DNA from: Desulfofustis glycolicus DSM 9705
GTDB lineage: Bacteria > Desulfobacterota > Desulfobulbia > Desulfobulbales > Desulfocapsaceae
Length of the DNA: 64,000 nucleotides
Reading direction: 5' to 3'
NCBI RefSeq assembly: GCF_900130015.1
Contig: NZ_FQXS01000023.1
Coordinates: forward strand, 19,898-83,897
The translations under genes and the position numbers were made by a program. Shown piece by piece: positions 1-8,860 of the stretch; positions within the stretch are counted from its first letter, which is position 1; every line of letters begins with the position of its first letter. Under the pieces are notes generated by a model. The model was not told where the DNA came from and made no database searches. It saw only the letters and a program-made list of their open reading frames with translations.

Positions 1-191
1 ATCAGCAGGAAGAGCGGTACGGCCAGCAGCACGAAACTGTCGGCCGCACTGTACAGGGCCTGCGGTACCATGACGACGCTGATGTCTTTGAGCCAGAGCA
101 GCAGCAGACCGAGACCGCCGAGGGCAAAGGCCACCGGCACCCGGATAAACAGGAGCAGCAGCAGGGAAAGAAGAATCAGTGCGGCAGTCAT
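1..191 (-). CDS. dctM: TRAP transporter large permease DctM (5' part only)
   Basis: N-terminal 63 residues of a TRAP-family large membrane subunit; the rest lies beyond the left edge of the window. The start is the ATG at 189-191. The fragment is almost entirely hydrophobic: one segment of Leu/Ile/Val after residue 4, the RVPVAFALGG stretch typical of DctM N-termini, then a second helix ending LAVPLFLL. It sits 10 bp downstream of dctQ on the same strand, in the usual dctP-dctQ-dctM order. By family knowledge DctM is the Na+-coupled translocation subunit; the substrate cannot be told from this piece. Confidence 0.9.
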   Translation of the reverse strand, partial: MTAALILLSLLLLLFIRVPVAFALGGLGLLLLWLKDISVVMVPQALYSAADSFVLLAVPLFLL

Positions 192-201
192 GTGCGGGTA
201 A

Positions 202-699
202 TCAGTGATGAGAAGCAGAAATATCGGTGCTGCCACCGAGCGTCCTGATCAATTCGGTCACGGCCTGCAGGAGCAGGAGGCCGAATCCGATCGGGATGGC
301 AAGTTCGGTCAGCCAGGACGGCACGGCCAGCATGGACGAACTGGCCCGACCGATGCGGATCGAATCGATGGCGATCCCGGCGCCGAAATAGACGGCAACC
401 AGGCAGAAGATAATGATCACCAGCAGGGCCAGTGATTCGCACCAGCGCCGCAGCCTCGGCCCGCTGGCGCGAACGATGATATCAATGGCGATCAGCTGTC
501 GTCTTCTCAGGACATGGGCGGCGGCCAGATAGGTCGCCCAGATCTGAAGGAAACGTGACAGTTCCTCGCTCCAGACGGTCGGCGAGAGAAAGACATAGCG
601 GGCGACCACTTCATATACGATGAAGATGCCGATCACAAAAAACATCCAGCCAGCTAATCGGCCGGCTGCATCACTGATCTTATCGATTGGTGCGAGCAT
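202..699 (-). CDS. dctQ: TRAP transporter small permease DctQ
   Basis: 165-aa protein with four predicted membrane helices (about residues 15-35, 50-65, 85-108 and 128-150) and the DctQ-like pattern ARYVF...WSEELSRF between helices 1 and 2. In the TRAP family DctQ pairs with DctM and helps dock the periplasmic binding protein. It lies 50 bp downstream of dctP and 10 bp upstream of dctM, all on the minus strand, so the three form one operon. The C-terminal tail (GSTDISASHH) is not conserved in the family as far as I know. Confidence 0.92.
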   Translation of the reverse strand: MLAPIDKISDAAGRLAGWMFFVIGIFIVYEVVARYVFLSPTVWSEELSRFLQIWATYLAAAHVLRRRQLIAIDIIVRASGPRLRRWCESLALLVIIIFCLVAVYFGAGIAIDSIRIGRASSSMLAVPSWLTELAIPIGFGLLLLQAVTELIRTLGGSTDISASHH

Positions 700-749
700 T
701 GATCTGCGAGGCGGGACAGGAGACGATCGGTCCCCCGTCCCGGTGGCGA

Positions 750-1742
750 TTAAAGCTGACGGGCCGCGTCAACGAGTTGCCGGCCAAGCGGTCCGGCGTT
801 CTTGATATAGTCGGCAATTACCGGTTCGGCTAGTTTCTGCCATTCCTGCAATTCCTCGTCGGTCAGCTCGACGATATTCATTTTATCGCTGACAAAGGCA
901 AAGGCATCGGCTTCCAGTTGGTTCATCTGGTCGCGCAACTGTTGTTCCACTTTGGCTGCCGCGGTTTCCACGACCTGACGATGCTCGTCGGACAGTCCCT
1001 GCCAGGTCTTTTCGTTGATCAACACGACGAATTCGATGTCGACCATGCTTTTGGTAGCGGTCAGGGAACTCATGACTTCGAACATCTTGCGCTCTTTGAC
1101 CGCGGTAACGCCGGTCAGGCCGACATCGACAGTACCGCGCTGGTAGGCGAGGAATTGTTCGGAGCCGGAAATGGCGGTCGGGGCACCACCGGCAGCCTCG
1201 ACCAGAGAGCCGAGAGTCTTGCTGAAGATCCGGACTTTTTTGCCGGTCAGGTCGGAAGGCAGGCGGATCGGGTCGTCATTGTTGATGATGACCGCCCCGC
1301 CGTAGGCTTGCCACCAGAGGATCCGGGCGCCGGTCTGCAGGACTGCGTCGTCGATCGGCTGTCGCACCGGGCTGCCTTTCTGCACCGCCTTCTGCAGCGC
1401 TTTCTCGCTGGCGAAGAGAAACGGCACATAAAACAGTTCAACGGCAGGGATCGTGCCGGCAAACTGGGTCAGCGGCACGACGCCCATTTCGACGGCGCCG
1501 GAAGCTACCGCCTGCGGTACTTCTTTATCTTTGTACAGTTGGGCGGACGGGTAGATCTCCACTTTGATCTCGCCGTCGGTCGCCTGCGCTACTTCGTCGG
1601 CGAAGGCGGCAACGTTTTTGCCGAGGTGGTGACTTTCCGGCAACTGCAAGGTCAAGCGCAGAACTTTTTCGGCTGAACAGGGCTGCGTGCCGAACATGAG
1701 CAGCAGCGCGGCGCAGCAGAAGGTGAAGGTGATCCTATGCAT
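750..1742 (-). CDS. dctP: TRAP transporter periplasmic solute-binding protein DctP
   Basis: 330-aa periplasmic binding protein of the DctP family. A signal peptide is clear: MHRITF, a hydrophobic core, then a likely cleavage after PCSA (residue about 24). The mature part shows the family signatures: GEIKVEIYPSAQL, the VRIFSKTLG region with the conserved Arg that binds the carboxylate of the ligand, and SGSEQFLAYQRGTVDVG. It probably captures a C4-dicarboxylate, lactate or other organic acid. It is divergent from the organic-acid oxidation operon starting at 2074, which suggests that it supplies that operon, but this is inference from context. A ribosome-binding AGGAGAG-like stretch lies just upstream of the ATG. 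Confidence 0.93.
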   Translation of the reverse strand: MHRITFTFCCAALLLMFGTQPCSAEKVLRLTLQLPESHHLGKNVAAFADEVAQATDGEIKVEIYPSAQLYKDKEVPQAVASGAVEMGVVPLTQFAGTIPAVELFYVPFLFASEKALQKAVQKGSPVRQPIDDAVLQTGARILWWQAYGGAVIINNDDPIRLPSDLTGKKVRIFSKTLGSLVEAAGGAPTAISGSEQFLAYQRGTVDVGLTGVTAVKERKMFEVMSSLTATKSMVDIEFVVLINEKTWQGLSDEHRQVVETAAAKVEQQLRDQMNQLEADAFAFVSDKMNIVELTDEELQEWQKLAEPVIADYIKNAGPLGRQLVDAARQL

Positions 1743-2073
1743 GTCTCTCTCCTTTTCCGATACGATTGTTGTTTAAGCCAGAGAAGCGGTAGCACGATTG
1801 AGATATAAGCATCTCAGGCAACGTGCAGTCAAGAGTATTCGACGCTCTTGCCAGACACCGGCGGGACAAGATCAGGCCAGGTTCTGATTCCGGTTGAATC
1901 CCCGTGACATTTATCTATTCGATTCGGCTAATTGTCTGCAAACGGCAGAAAATATCGCGGCAGATAGTGAATTTTCGACATAATGATCGGTCTCAAAATT
2001 GATATTTTGTGGTACAATGTCAGATTGATGTTTTCGGTTGCTCAACCACCATCTGCGAGAAAAGGAGCATCAC
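1743..2073. promoter_or_regulatory. Divergent control region between dctP and the organic-acid operon
   Basis: 331 bp without a gene between two divergent operons. It must hold both promoters. The part from about 1900 to 2035 is clearly AT-richer than its surroundings. I see no sigma-54 motif, no strong palindrome and no conserved riboswitch. The strong ribosome-binding site AAAGGAG at 2061-2067 decides the GTG start at 2074. Confidence 0.5.
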
Positions 2074-3459
2074 GTGGCGCACGAAACGAAACAAAATTTG
2101 GCCCGGGAGTTTGCTGCAATCGTCGGTGATGACGAAGTGATGACCGGTGAAACCGACCTGCACGCCTACTCCTATGATGCGGCGGTGCTCGATCCGGTGG
2201 TTCCCTCCTACGTCGTGCGGCCGCAGACCACGGAGGCTCTCGGCCAGATCGTGCGACTGTGCAACGAGAACGGGTTGCCGCTGACGGTACGCGGTGCCGG
2301 CACCAACCTGTCCGGCGGCACCATTCCCCATCCCGGCGGTGTGGTGGTTCTTACTAACAGACTCAATCGCATCCTGGAGATCAATGAAGAGGATCTCTAC
2401 GCCGTCGTGGAACCGGGCGTGATCACGTCCCGATTGGCTGCCGAGGTGGCATCTCGCGGGCTGTTCTATCCCCCCGATCCCGGCAGTCAGACCGTCTCTA
2501 CCCTCGGCGGCAACGTCGCCGAGAATGCCGGCGGTCTGCGCGGTCTCAAGTATGGTGTTACCAAAGACTATGTGATGGGAATCGAGTTTTTCGATGTGGA
2601 CGGCACCCTGGTCAAAGGCGGATCGAGAACGGTCAAGTGCGTGACCGGTCTCAATCTGCCCGGTCTTATGGTCGGCTCCGAGGGGACGCTTGGGGTGTTC
2701 AGCAAGATTATCCTGAAGCTGATCCCGCCGCCTCGGGCAGCCCGCTCGATGATGGCCGTTTTCGGGACGATCAAGGCCGCCTCGGAGACGGTGGCGGCGA
2801 TTATCGCCGCCAAGATCGTACCGGCCACATTGGAGCTGATGGATAATTTTACGATTCGCACCGTCGAGAGTTTCCGCAAGGCCGGCCTGCCCACCGAAGC
2901 AGCCGCCCTGTTGCTCATCGAGGTGGACGGTCACCCCGCCCAGGTTGAAGATGAAGCCGTCCAGGTCGAACGGATTTGCCGGGAAAACGGGGCGGAAGAT
3001 CTGACCGTGGCGCGCGACAGCGCCGAGCGGGACATCATCTGGCAGGCCCGACGTGATGCGCTGCCGGCTCTGGCCAAGCTCAAGCCGTCCTGTGTTCTTG
3101 AGGATGCCACCGTGCCGCGGTCCAAGATTCCGGCGATGATCGAGGCGCTGACCGAGATCAGTAAAGAGTATAACCTGCCGATCGGCACCTTCGGGCATGC
3201 CGGTGACGGCAACCTGCACCCGACCATTCTGACGGACCGCCGTGACAAGGTGGAATGGCAGCGGGTCGAGCAGGCCATCACCGCCATTTTCGAACGAGCC
3301 GTGCAATTGGACGGCACCCTGTCCGGCGAACACGGCATCGGCATTGCCAAGGCCCGCTTCATGGAACGGGAAGTCGGTGCTGGCACGCTGGCCTACAGCC
3401 GCCGGTTGAAGATGGCTGTCGATCCGAAGAATATTCTTAATCCCGGTAAAATGGTCTAA
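2074..3459 (+). CDS. glcD: FAD-linked D-lactate/glycolate dehydrogenase, catalytic subunit (GlcD/Dld-II type)
   Basis: 461-aa flavoprotein of the GlcD family. The PCMH-type FAD-binding domain occupies roughly residues 40-220, with RGAGTNLSGG at 73-82 as the pyrophosphate-binding loop. The C-terminal FAD-oxidase domain contains FGHAGDGNLHPTI and SGEHGIG, the conserved His-rich active-site signatures. It oxidises a 2-hydroxy acid (D-lactate or glycolate) and passes electrons to the Fe-S protein encoded next. I chose the GTG at 2074 because AAAGGAG lies 6 nt upstream; a TTG at 2038 is in frame but has no ribosome-binding site. The substrate cannot be read from sequence; lactate is favoured because pta, ackA and a LutBC-type system follow. 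Confidence 0.93.
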   Translation: MAHETKQNLAREFAAIVGDDEVMTGETDLHAYSYDAAVLDPVVPSYVVRPQTTEALGQIVRLCNENGLPLTVRGAGTNLSGGTIPHPGGVVVLTNRLNRILEINEEDLYAVVEPGVITSRLAAEVASRGLFYPPDPGSQTVSTLGGNVAENAGGLRGLKYGVTKDYVMGIEFFDVDGTLVKGGSRTVKCVTGLNLPGLMVGSEGTLGVFSKIILKLIPPPRAARSMMAVFGTIKAASETVAAIIAAKIVPATLELMDNFTIRTVESFRKAGLPTEAAALLLIEVDGHPAQVEDEAVQVERICRENGAEDLTVARDSAERDIIWQARRDALPALAKLKPSCVLEDATVPRSKIPAMIEALTEISKEYNLPIGTFGHAGDGNLHPTILTDRRDKVEWQRVEQAITAIFERAVQLDGTLSGEHGIGIAKARFMEREVGAGTLAYSRRLKMAVDPKNILNPGKMV

Positions 3460-3474
3460 GGCGAGGACCAGGCG

Positions 3475-4764
3475 ATGGCCGATATTCACCAATTAGCTCA
3501 GCAATTCAAGGAACTCGACGACCAATTGGTCAACTGCATGCGTTGCGGCATGTGCCAGGCGGTCTGCCCAGTGTTCAGCGAAACCGGCCGGGAGGTCGAT
3601 GTAACCCGGGGCAAGCTGGCCCTGCTCGACTGTCTGGCCGATGAGTTGCTCCGCGATGCCGACGGAGTCAACGCCACGCTCAGCCGTTGCCTGCTCTGCG
3701 GCACTTGTGAGGCCAATTGCCCGAGCGGGGTCAAGGTGCTCGATATTTTTCTGAAGGCCCGCGCGATTATGACCGGCTATTATGGCCTGCACCCGGCCAA
3801 GCGGGCGATTTTTCGCGGCATGCTGGCCAATCCGCGACTGTTCAATGCACTGACCGCGATTGGTTCGCGTTTTCAGGGGCTGTTCACGAAAAAGGTTGAC
3901 GACCTGCTCGGCTCTTCCTGTGCCCGATTCAATGCACCGTTGATTGCTGACCGGCACTTCAATTCACTGGCCACGACGCCGTTTCGTAAACATGTTGCCA
4001 GCCTGGACACGGCAGCGGGATCGAGCGGCCTGCGCGTTGCCTTTTTTCCGGGCTGCGTGGTCGACAAGATGTATCCTGCCATCGGTGATGCCACCCTGAA
4101 AGTGCTCAAGCATCACGGCGTCGGCGTTTTTCTGCCGGAAAACCAGGCCTGCTGCGGCATCCCGGTGTTGTCAAGCGGCGATCGTCAGGGCTTCAACCGA
4201 CTTGTTGAGATCAATATCGACCGGTTTGCCGGGGCCGCCTTTGATGCACTCGTTACTCCATGCGCCTCCTGTACCTCAACCATCAAAGAACTCTGGCCGC
4301 GGCTCTACGACGGTGGGAAGGTCAACACTGAGGCTATCCGGCTAATTGGTGACAAGACGATGGATATCAGCCAGTTTCTCGTCGATCACTGCGGCGTTGC
4401 AGCAAGCGGCGAACAGCCGGACAGGGGAACGGCCGCAGTTACCTACCATGATCCCTGTCACCTGAAGAACAGCCTCGGTATTACCGCTCAGCCGAGAACG
4501 GTTATCAAAGCCTCGAACGTGCCGCTAATCGAGATGCAGGAGGCTGGTGTCTGCTGCGGCTGCGGTGGAACCTTCAACCTTTTTCACTACGAAATGTCCA
4601 GGAAGATCGGTGGCCGTAAAGCCGATCATATCGAATCCTCGACAGCCAAAACCGTGGCCACCAGCTGCCCGGCCTGCATGATGCAGATCACCGATCTGCT
4701 GTCCCATCGAAAGAGCGGCATCAAAGTCCGGCATGTCATCGAACTATACGCTGACAGTTTATGA
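3475..4764 (+). CDS. glcF: Fe-S/CCG-domain electron-transfer subunit of the lactate/glycolate dehydrogenase
   Basis: 429-aa partner of the FAD subunit, starting 15 bp after it. Two ferredoxin-type [4Fe-4S] motifs are visible: C21-x2-C24-x2-C27-x3-C31 and C72-x2-C75-x2-C78-x3-C82. Two cysteine-rich CCG domains follow (CCGIPV near residue 227 and CCGCGGTF near 360), the hallmark of GlcF, HdrB and LutA proteins. It should accept electrons from the flavin and hand them to a quinone or another membrane carrier. The length fits the GlcF family. Confidence 0.93.
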   Translation: MADIHQLAQQFKELDDQLVNCMRCGMCQAVCPVFSETGREVDVTRGKLALLDCLADELLRDADGVNATLSRCLLCGTCEANCPSGVKVLDIFLKARAIMTGYYGLHPAKRAIFRGMLANPRLFNALTAIGSRFQGLFTKKVDDLLGSSCARFNAPLIADRHFNSLATTPFRKHVASLDTAAGSSGLRVAFFPGCVVDKMYPAIGDATLKVLKHHGVGVFLPENQACCGIPVLSSGDRQGFNRLVEINIDRFAGAAFDALVTPCASCTSTIKELWPRLYDGGKVNTEAIRLIGDKTMDISQFLVDHCGVAASGEQPDRGTAAVTYHDPCHLKNSLGITAQPRTVIKASNVPLIEMQEAGVCCGCGGTFNLFHYEMSRKIGGRKADHIESSTAKTVATSCPACMMQITDLLSHRKSGIKVRHVIELYADSL

Positions 4765-4861
4765 ATTTATGACTATCCTCTTACGTTGGAACTGCTTTTG
4801 CCGGTGGACCGCTGCTCCAGACCGGCCGTTTTCAGATAGCCAATTATAGGAAACAACTGCC

Positions 4862-6985
4862 ATGCCAAATAATCTGTATATCACCGCCACCGAAGAGCGT
4901 AGCGGTAAATCGGTCGTCGTGCTCGGCATCATGCAGATGCTCAAAAAAGAGGTGCATCGGGTCGCTTTCTTTCGGCCGATTATCAGCGATCCGACCGGGA
5001 AACAGGATGATCCGGATATCTCGCTGGTGAGCGGGTACTTCAAGCTGCAGATCAACTACGAAGACAGTTTCGGCTGTACACTTCGCGATGCCTACCATTT
5101 GATCAATACCGGCCGGGAAGACGACCTTCACGACCTGATCCTGAAAAAATACAAAAAACTCGAAGATAACTATGATTTCGTGCTCATCGAGGGGACTGAC
5201 TATCGGGGGAACGATACCACATTCGAGCTTGAGATCAACGCTGACATCGCCGCTAACCTCGGGGCGCCGGTAATCCTGATCTCGTCGGGCCGTAAGAAAA
5301 CCGCGGATGAAATGATCCGCCAGGTGCAGGCCTCGATCGATGCCCATAAGGAAAAGGGGCTGACCCTGGTCGCCTCGATCATCAACCGGGCTCCGGAAGG
5401 CGTTACCGCCGAGACCATCAGTGAAATCAGAAAGCAGGTCCACCCGGATGAAGGGTTGCCGTTCTATGTGATGCCGGAGAACAGCGACCTGGCCAACCCG
5501 ACCATCGGCGACGTCAAGCGTTGGCTCAATGCCAGCATCATGTATGGGGCGTCCGGCATGAATGCGAAGATCGGCGACTATATCGTGGCGGCGATGCGGG
5601 TCGAGCATTTTCTGGAGTACATGAAGCCCGGCTGCCTGGTGATAACGCCCGGAGATCGGTCCGATATCATTCTTGCCTGCCTGTCGGCACGTTCTTCCAC
5701 GTCTTATCCAGAGGTGTCCGGGCTCGTGCTCACCGGCGGGTTGGTGCCGTACGAGAGCGTCAGGAAACTGATTGAAGGCTGGTCCGGGGCGCCAATCCCT
5801 ATCCTCTGCGTGCAGGGGCATACGTATCTGGTCGTCCAGCAGTTGAATGAACTCTACGCCCATATCGAGCCGAACGATTCGCAACGGATCGCGACAGCAC
5901 TCGGTTTTTTCTCCAAGTATGTCAAAATTCAGGAGCTCAGTGAGCACGTGATCTCGTCCAAGCCGAACCGGATTACTCCGAAAATGTTCGAGTATGCGAT
6001 GATGGAACGGGCCGCCGAAGACCGACAGCGTATCGTATTGCCGGAAGGGACATGTGAGAGAATCCTGCGGGCAGCCGATATTTTGCTGCGCCGCGGTGTT
6101 GCCGATCTGACCATACTCGGTCGCGAACAGCAGGTGCGAGCTCTGGCGGCGGCCAACGGCCTGGATCTGACCTTTGTCGAAGTTATCGATCCGCAGGTCA
6201 GCCCGATGCTCGAACCGTTTGTCAAGGAGTACCTGCACTTGCGCCAGCATAAAGGTGTGATCGAGGATATGGCACGGGACCGGATGTCGGACCCGACCTA
6301 TTTCGGCACGATGATGGTCTACAAAGGGTATGCCGACGGCATGGTGTCCGGGGCATTAAACACCACGGCCCACACGGTGCGGCCGGCCTTCGAATTCATC
6401 AAGGCGAAACCCGGGTTCACTATCGTTTCCTCGGTTTTTTTGATGTGTCTGCGCGATCGCATCCTGGTTTACGGGGATTGCGCGGTCAATCCCAACCCAA
6501 ATGCTTCCCAGCTGGCCGAGATCGCACTCAGCTCGGCGGAGACGGCCAAGATTTTCGGTATCGAACCGCGGGTGGCCATGCTCAGCTATTCCACCGGACG
6601 ATCAGGCAAGGGCGAGGATGTCGACAAGGTTGCCGAAGCGACGGAAATTGCGCAGAGGCTGATTGAGGAGCGCAATCTTGACTTCATTCTCGAGGGGCCG
6701 CTGCAATACGATGCGGCCATCGACCCGGAGGTGGCCCGGGCCAAGCTGCCCGGCTCGAAGGTGGCCGGCCGGGCGACTGTCTTTATTTTCCCTGACCTGA
6801 ATACCGGCAACAATACCTATAAGGCGGTACAACGCTCCGCCAGCGCGGTGGCCATCGGTCCGGTCCTGCAGGGGCTGAACAAGCCGGTCAACGATCTGTC
6901 GCGCGGTTGTACCGTCGACGATATCGTCAACACCGTGGCGATTACCGCAGTGCAGGCACAAGCTGAAAAACGGATGCGCCAATGA
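4862..6985 (+). CDS. pta: Phosphate acetyltransferase, long form
   Basis: 707-aa phosphotransacetylase that makes acetyl phosphate from acetyl-CoA. The N-terminal P-loop-like domain (YITATEERSGKSVV, residues 4-17) and a central DRTGG-type domain (about 215-330) are those of the long proteobacterial Pta. The catalytic PTA_PTB domain fills the last 330 residues, with ARDRMSDPTYFGTMMV and SYSTGRSGKGEDV. The gene overlaps ackA by 4 bp (ATGA). A ribosome-binding AGGAAA is about 9 nt before the ATG. In this operon it conserves the energy of lactate oxidation as acetyl phosphate. The preceding 97 bp have no obvious terminator, so co-transcription with glcDF is likely. Confidence 0.97.
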   Translation: MPNNLYITATEERSGKSVVVLGIMQMLKKEVHRVAFFRPIISDPTGKQDDPDISLVSGYFKLQINYEDSFGCTLRDAYHLINTGREDDLHDLILKKYKKLEDNYDFVLIEGTDYRGNDTTFELEINADIAANLGAPVILISSGRKKTADEMIRQVQASIDAHKEKGLTLVASIINRAPEGVTAETISEIRKQVHPDEGLPFYVMPENSDLANPTIGDVKRWLNASIMYGASGMNAKIGDYIVAAMRVEHFLEYMKPGCLVITPGDRSDIILACLSARSSTSYPEVSGLVLTGGLVPYESVRKLIEGWSGAPIPILCVQGHTYLVVQQLNELYAHIEPNDSQRIATALGFFSKYVKIQELSEHVISSKPNRITPKMFEYAMMERAAEDRQRIVLPEGTCERILRAADILLRRGVADLTILGREQQVRALAAANGLDLTFVEVIDPQVSPMLEPFVKEYLHLRQHKGVIEDMARDRMSDPTYFGTMMVYKGYADGMVSGALNTTAHTVRPAFEFIKAKPGFTIVSSVFLMCLRDRILVYGDCAVNPNPNASQLAEIALSSAETAKIFGIEPRVAMLSYSTGRSGKGEDVDKVAEATEIAQRLIEERNLDFILEGPLQYDAAIDPEVARAKLPGSKVAGRATVFIFPDLNTGNNTYKAVQRSASAVAIGPVLQGLNKPVNDLSRGCTVDDIVNTVAITAVQAQAEKRMRQ

Positions 6986-8217
6986 AGGTACTGGTTATCA
7001 ACTCCGGCAGCTCGTCGATAAAATTTCAGCTGCTCGACATGGCCGACGAGACGGTACTCGCGTCCGGTCTGGTCGAGCGGATCGGCGAGCCGGTCTCCCT
7101 GGTGAAATGTGCGATGCACCCCGGTCGAGACGGCGAGGTGCTGCTCAAACGTGAGATGCAAATTGAGGATCATCAGTCCGGCATGCACCAGGCCGTTGAA
7201 CTGCTTACCGATGAGCAACGCGGCGTTGTCCGCTCGCGCATCGATATCGGAGCGATTGGCCACCGGGTCGTACATGGCGGCGAAGATTTTCACCAGCCGA
7301 CGATGATCGATGCAGCGGTGGTGGCGGCGATCGAAAAAAATATTCCGCTAGCTCCGTTGCACAATCCGGCAAACCTCGACGGTATCCATGTGGCCTTGGG
7401 GCTGTTTCCGGGAATTGCCCAGGTGGCGGTATTCGATACGGCGTTTCACCAGACCATTCCGCCGCGAGCCCATATCTACGCCTTGCCGTATGAACTCTAT
7501 GAACGGTATCGGATCCGGCGCTACGGATTCCATGGCACGTCGCATAAATACGTTGCCGGCGAATGTGCGCGCCTGCTCGACAAACCACTGAGCGCCTGCA
7601 ATCTGATTACCATCCATCTCGGCAACGGCTGCTCGATGACCGCGATCGAAAACGGCCGGAGTATTGACACGACCCTCGGCATGACACCGCTTGAAGGCTT
7701 GGTGATGGGCACCCGCAGCGGTGACATCGATCCGGCCCTGCTTGTCTTCCTGCATCGCAACGCCGGTCTGGGCATTGAAGAGATTGACAGATTGCTGAAC
7801 ACGGAGTCCGGTCTGAAAGGAATCTGCGGGCATAACGACATGCGCGACATTCATGCCGCAATCGCAGACGGTGATCGCCGAGCCGCTTTGGCCCTGGACA
7901 TACAGACCTATCGTAATCGAAAATATATCGGGGCGTTCATGGCGGTGCTTGGCCGGGTGGACAGCCTTGTCTTTACCGCCGGTATCGGCGAAAACGACGC
8001 CGTCGTCCGCAGCCGCTCCGTCGAGGGGCTTGAGTGCTTCGGGATACAAATCGATCCGCAGCGCAATCAGCAGCGTATTGACGGGCCGCTGCGTATCAGC
8101 AGCCAATTAAGCAGCATAGCGGTCTGGGTGATTCCAACCAATGAAGAACTGGCCATTGCCCGTGAGACGATCGGCGTGGTGGAAGCAGGAAACAACAAGG
8201 AGATGAAACGTCGATGA
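6982..8217 (+). CDS. ackA: Acetate kinase
   Basis: 411-aa acetate kinase. It starts with the phosphate-binding pattern VLVINSGSSSIKFQL, contains GHRVVHGGE and RYGFHGTSH, the nucleotide-binding LITIHLGNGCS, and the C-terminal TAGIGEN motif. It transfers phosphate from acetyl phosphate to ADP, giving ATP and acetate. It is translationally coupled to pta (ATGA overlap at 6982) and to the next gene (ATGA at 8214), so all are made from one message. Confidence 0.97.
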   Translation: MKVLVINSGSSSIKFQLLDMADETVLASGLVERIGEPVSLVKCAMHPGRDGEVLLKREMQIEDHQSGMHQAVELLTDEQRGVVRSRIDIGAIGHRVVHGGEDFHQPTMIDAAVVAAIEKNIPLAPLHNPANLDGIHVALGLFPGIAQVAVFDTAFHQTIPPRAHIYALPYELYERYRIRRYGFHGTSHKYVAGECARLLDKPLSACNLITIHLGNGCSMTAIENGRSIDTTLGMTPLEGLVMGTRSGDIDPALLVFLHRNAGLGIEEIDRLLNTESGLKGICGHNDMRDIHAAIADGDRRAALALDIQTYRNRKYIGAFMAVLGRVDSLVFTAGIGENDAVVRSRSVEGLECFGIQIDPQRNQQRIDGPLRISSQLSSIAVWVIPTNEELAIARETIGVVEAGNNKEMKRR

Positions 8218-8858
8218 GCAGCAGTCAAGTACCCCAACAACAACAGAGTGTCCTGGAGCGTTTCGTCGATAAGGCGCGACTCGCCGCCGCTCAGGTCAGC
8301 AACGTCGCCGATATTGAGGCGGCCATCGAATATACCCTCGACCTCTGCGGCAGTCGCGGGGCCTGCCGGATCAAAGTCTCCGGCTGCGATGAGCCGTTGT
8401 CCGATTCGGCCGAAGGGCTCTGTCTGGCCAAGGAAGAAAAGATCATTGCCGCTCCGACGCTGCCGGCCGAGACATACGACCTGCTTAGCAGCCGCAGTCG
8501 GGAGAGCGGTTTTTCCTGTATCGACTCGGGGCTGCGCTCGCAACTGGCCGGAGTCGATATCGGCTTCACCTTTGCCGATCTCGGTATCGCCGAAACCGGT
8601 ACGATCGTGTTGAATTGCCCTAACGAGGAGCTGCGGCTGGCGACGATGATCTGCGAGTATCATGTCTGTGTGGTGCCGACATCGAGAATCGTTGCCGATG
8701 CGTTTGTCGCCGAAGAGCAGTTGCTGCGTTATATGGGGCATGGCCCGAATTATACGGCCTTTATTACCGGGCCGAGCAGGACCGCCGATATCGAACGGGT
8801 ATTGGCCATCGGCGTGCATGGTCCGCTTGAGCTTCACCTTTTGCTGTTGGAGGACTGA
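8214..8858 (+). CDS. lutC: LutC/LldG-type L-lactate utilisation protein (LUD domain)
   Basis: 214-aa protein with one LUD domain. The conserved features are ADLGIAETGTIVL (about 120-132) and the C-terminal FITGPSRTADIERVLAIGVHGP, which is diagnostic of LutC/YkgG. LutC acts with LutA and LutB in L-lactate oxidation; in sulfate reducers the two-gene version is called LdhG (this protein) and LdhH (the next). It starts in the ackA stop codon (ATGA) and ends 2 bp before ldhH. Its exact biochemical role in the complex is not established. Confidence 0.9.
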   Translation: MSSSQVPQQQQSVLERFVDKARLAAAQVSNVADIEAAIEYTLDLCGSRGACRIKVSGCDEPLSDSAEGLCLAKEEKIIAAPTLPAETYDLLSSRSRESGFSCIDSGLRSQLAGVDIGFTFADLGIAETGTIVLNCPNEELRLATMICEYHVCVVPTSRIVADAFVAEEQLLRYMGHGPNYTAFITGPSRTADIERVLAIGVHGPLELHLLLLED

Positions 8859-8860
8859 TC

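Noticed and set aside
2020..3492. Long minus-strand open frame (about 490 codons) opposite the FAD dehydrogenase gene
   Set aside because: It lies opposite a strongly conserved gene and its translation has no family motifs; long antisense frames are common in GC-rich genes.
4844..6250. Long minus-strand open frame (about 468 codons) opposite pta
   Set aside because: Same reason: shadow of pta with low-complexity, His/Asp/Arg-rich translation.
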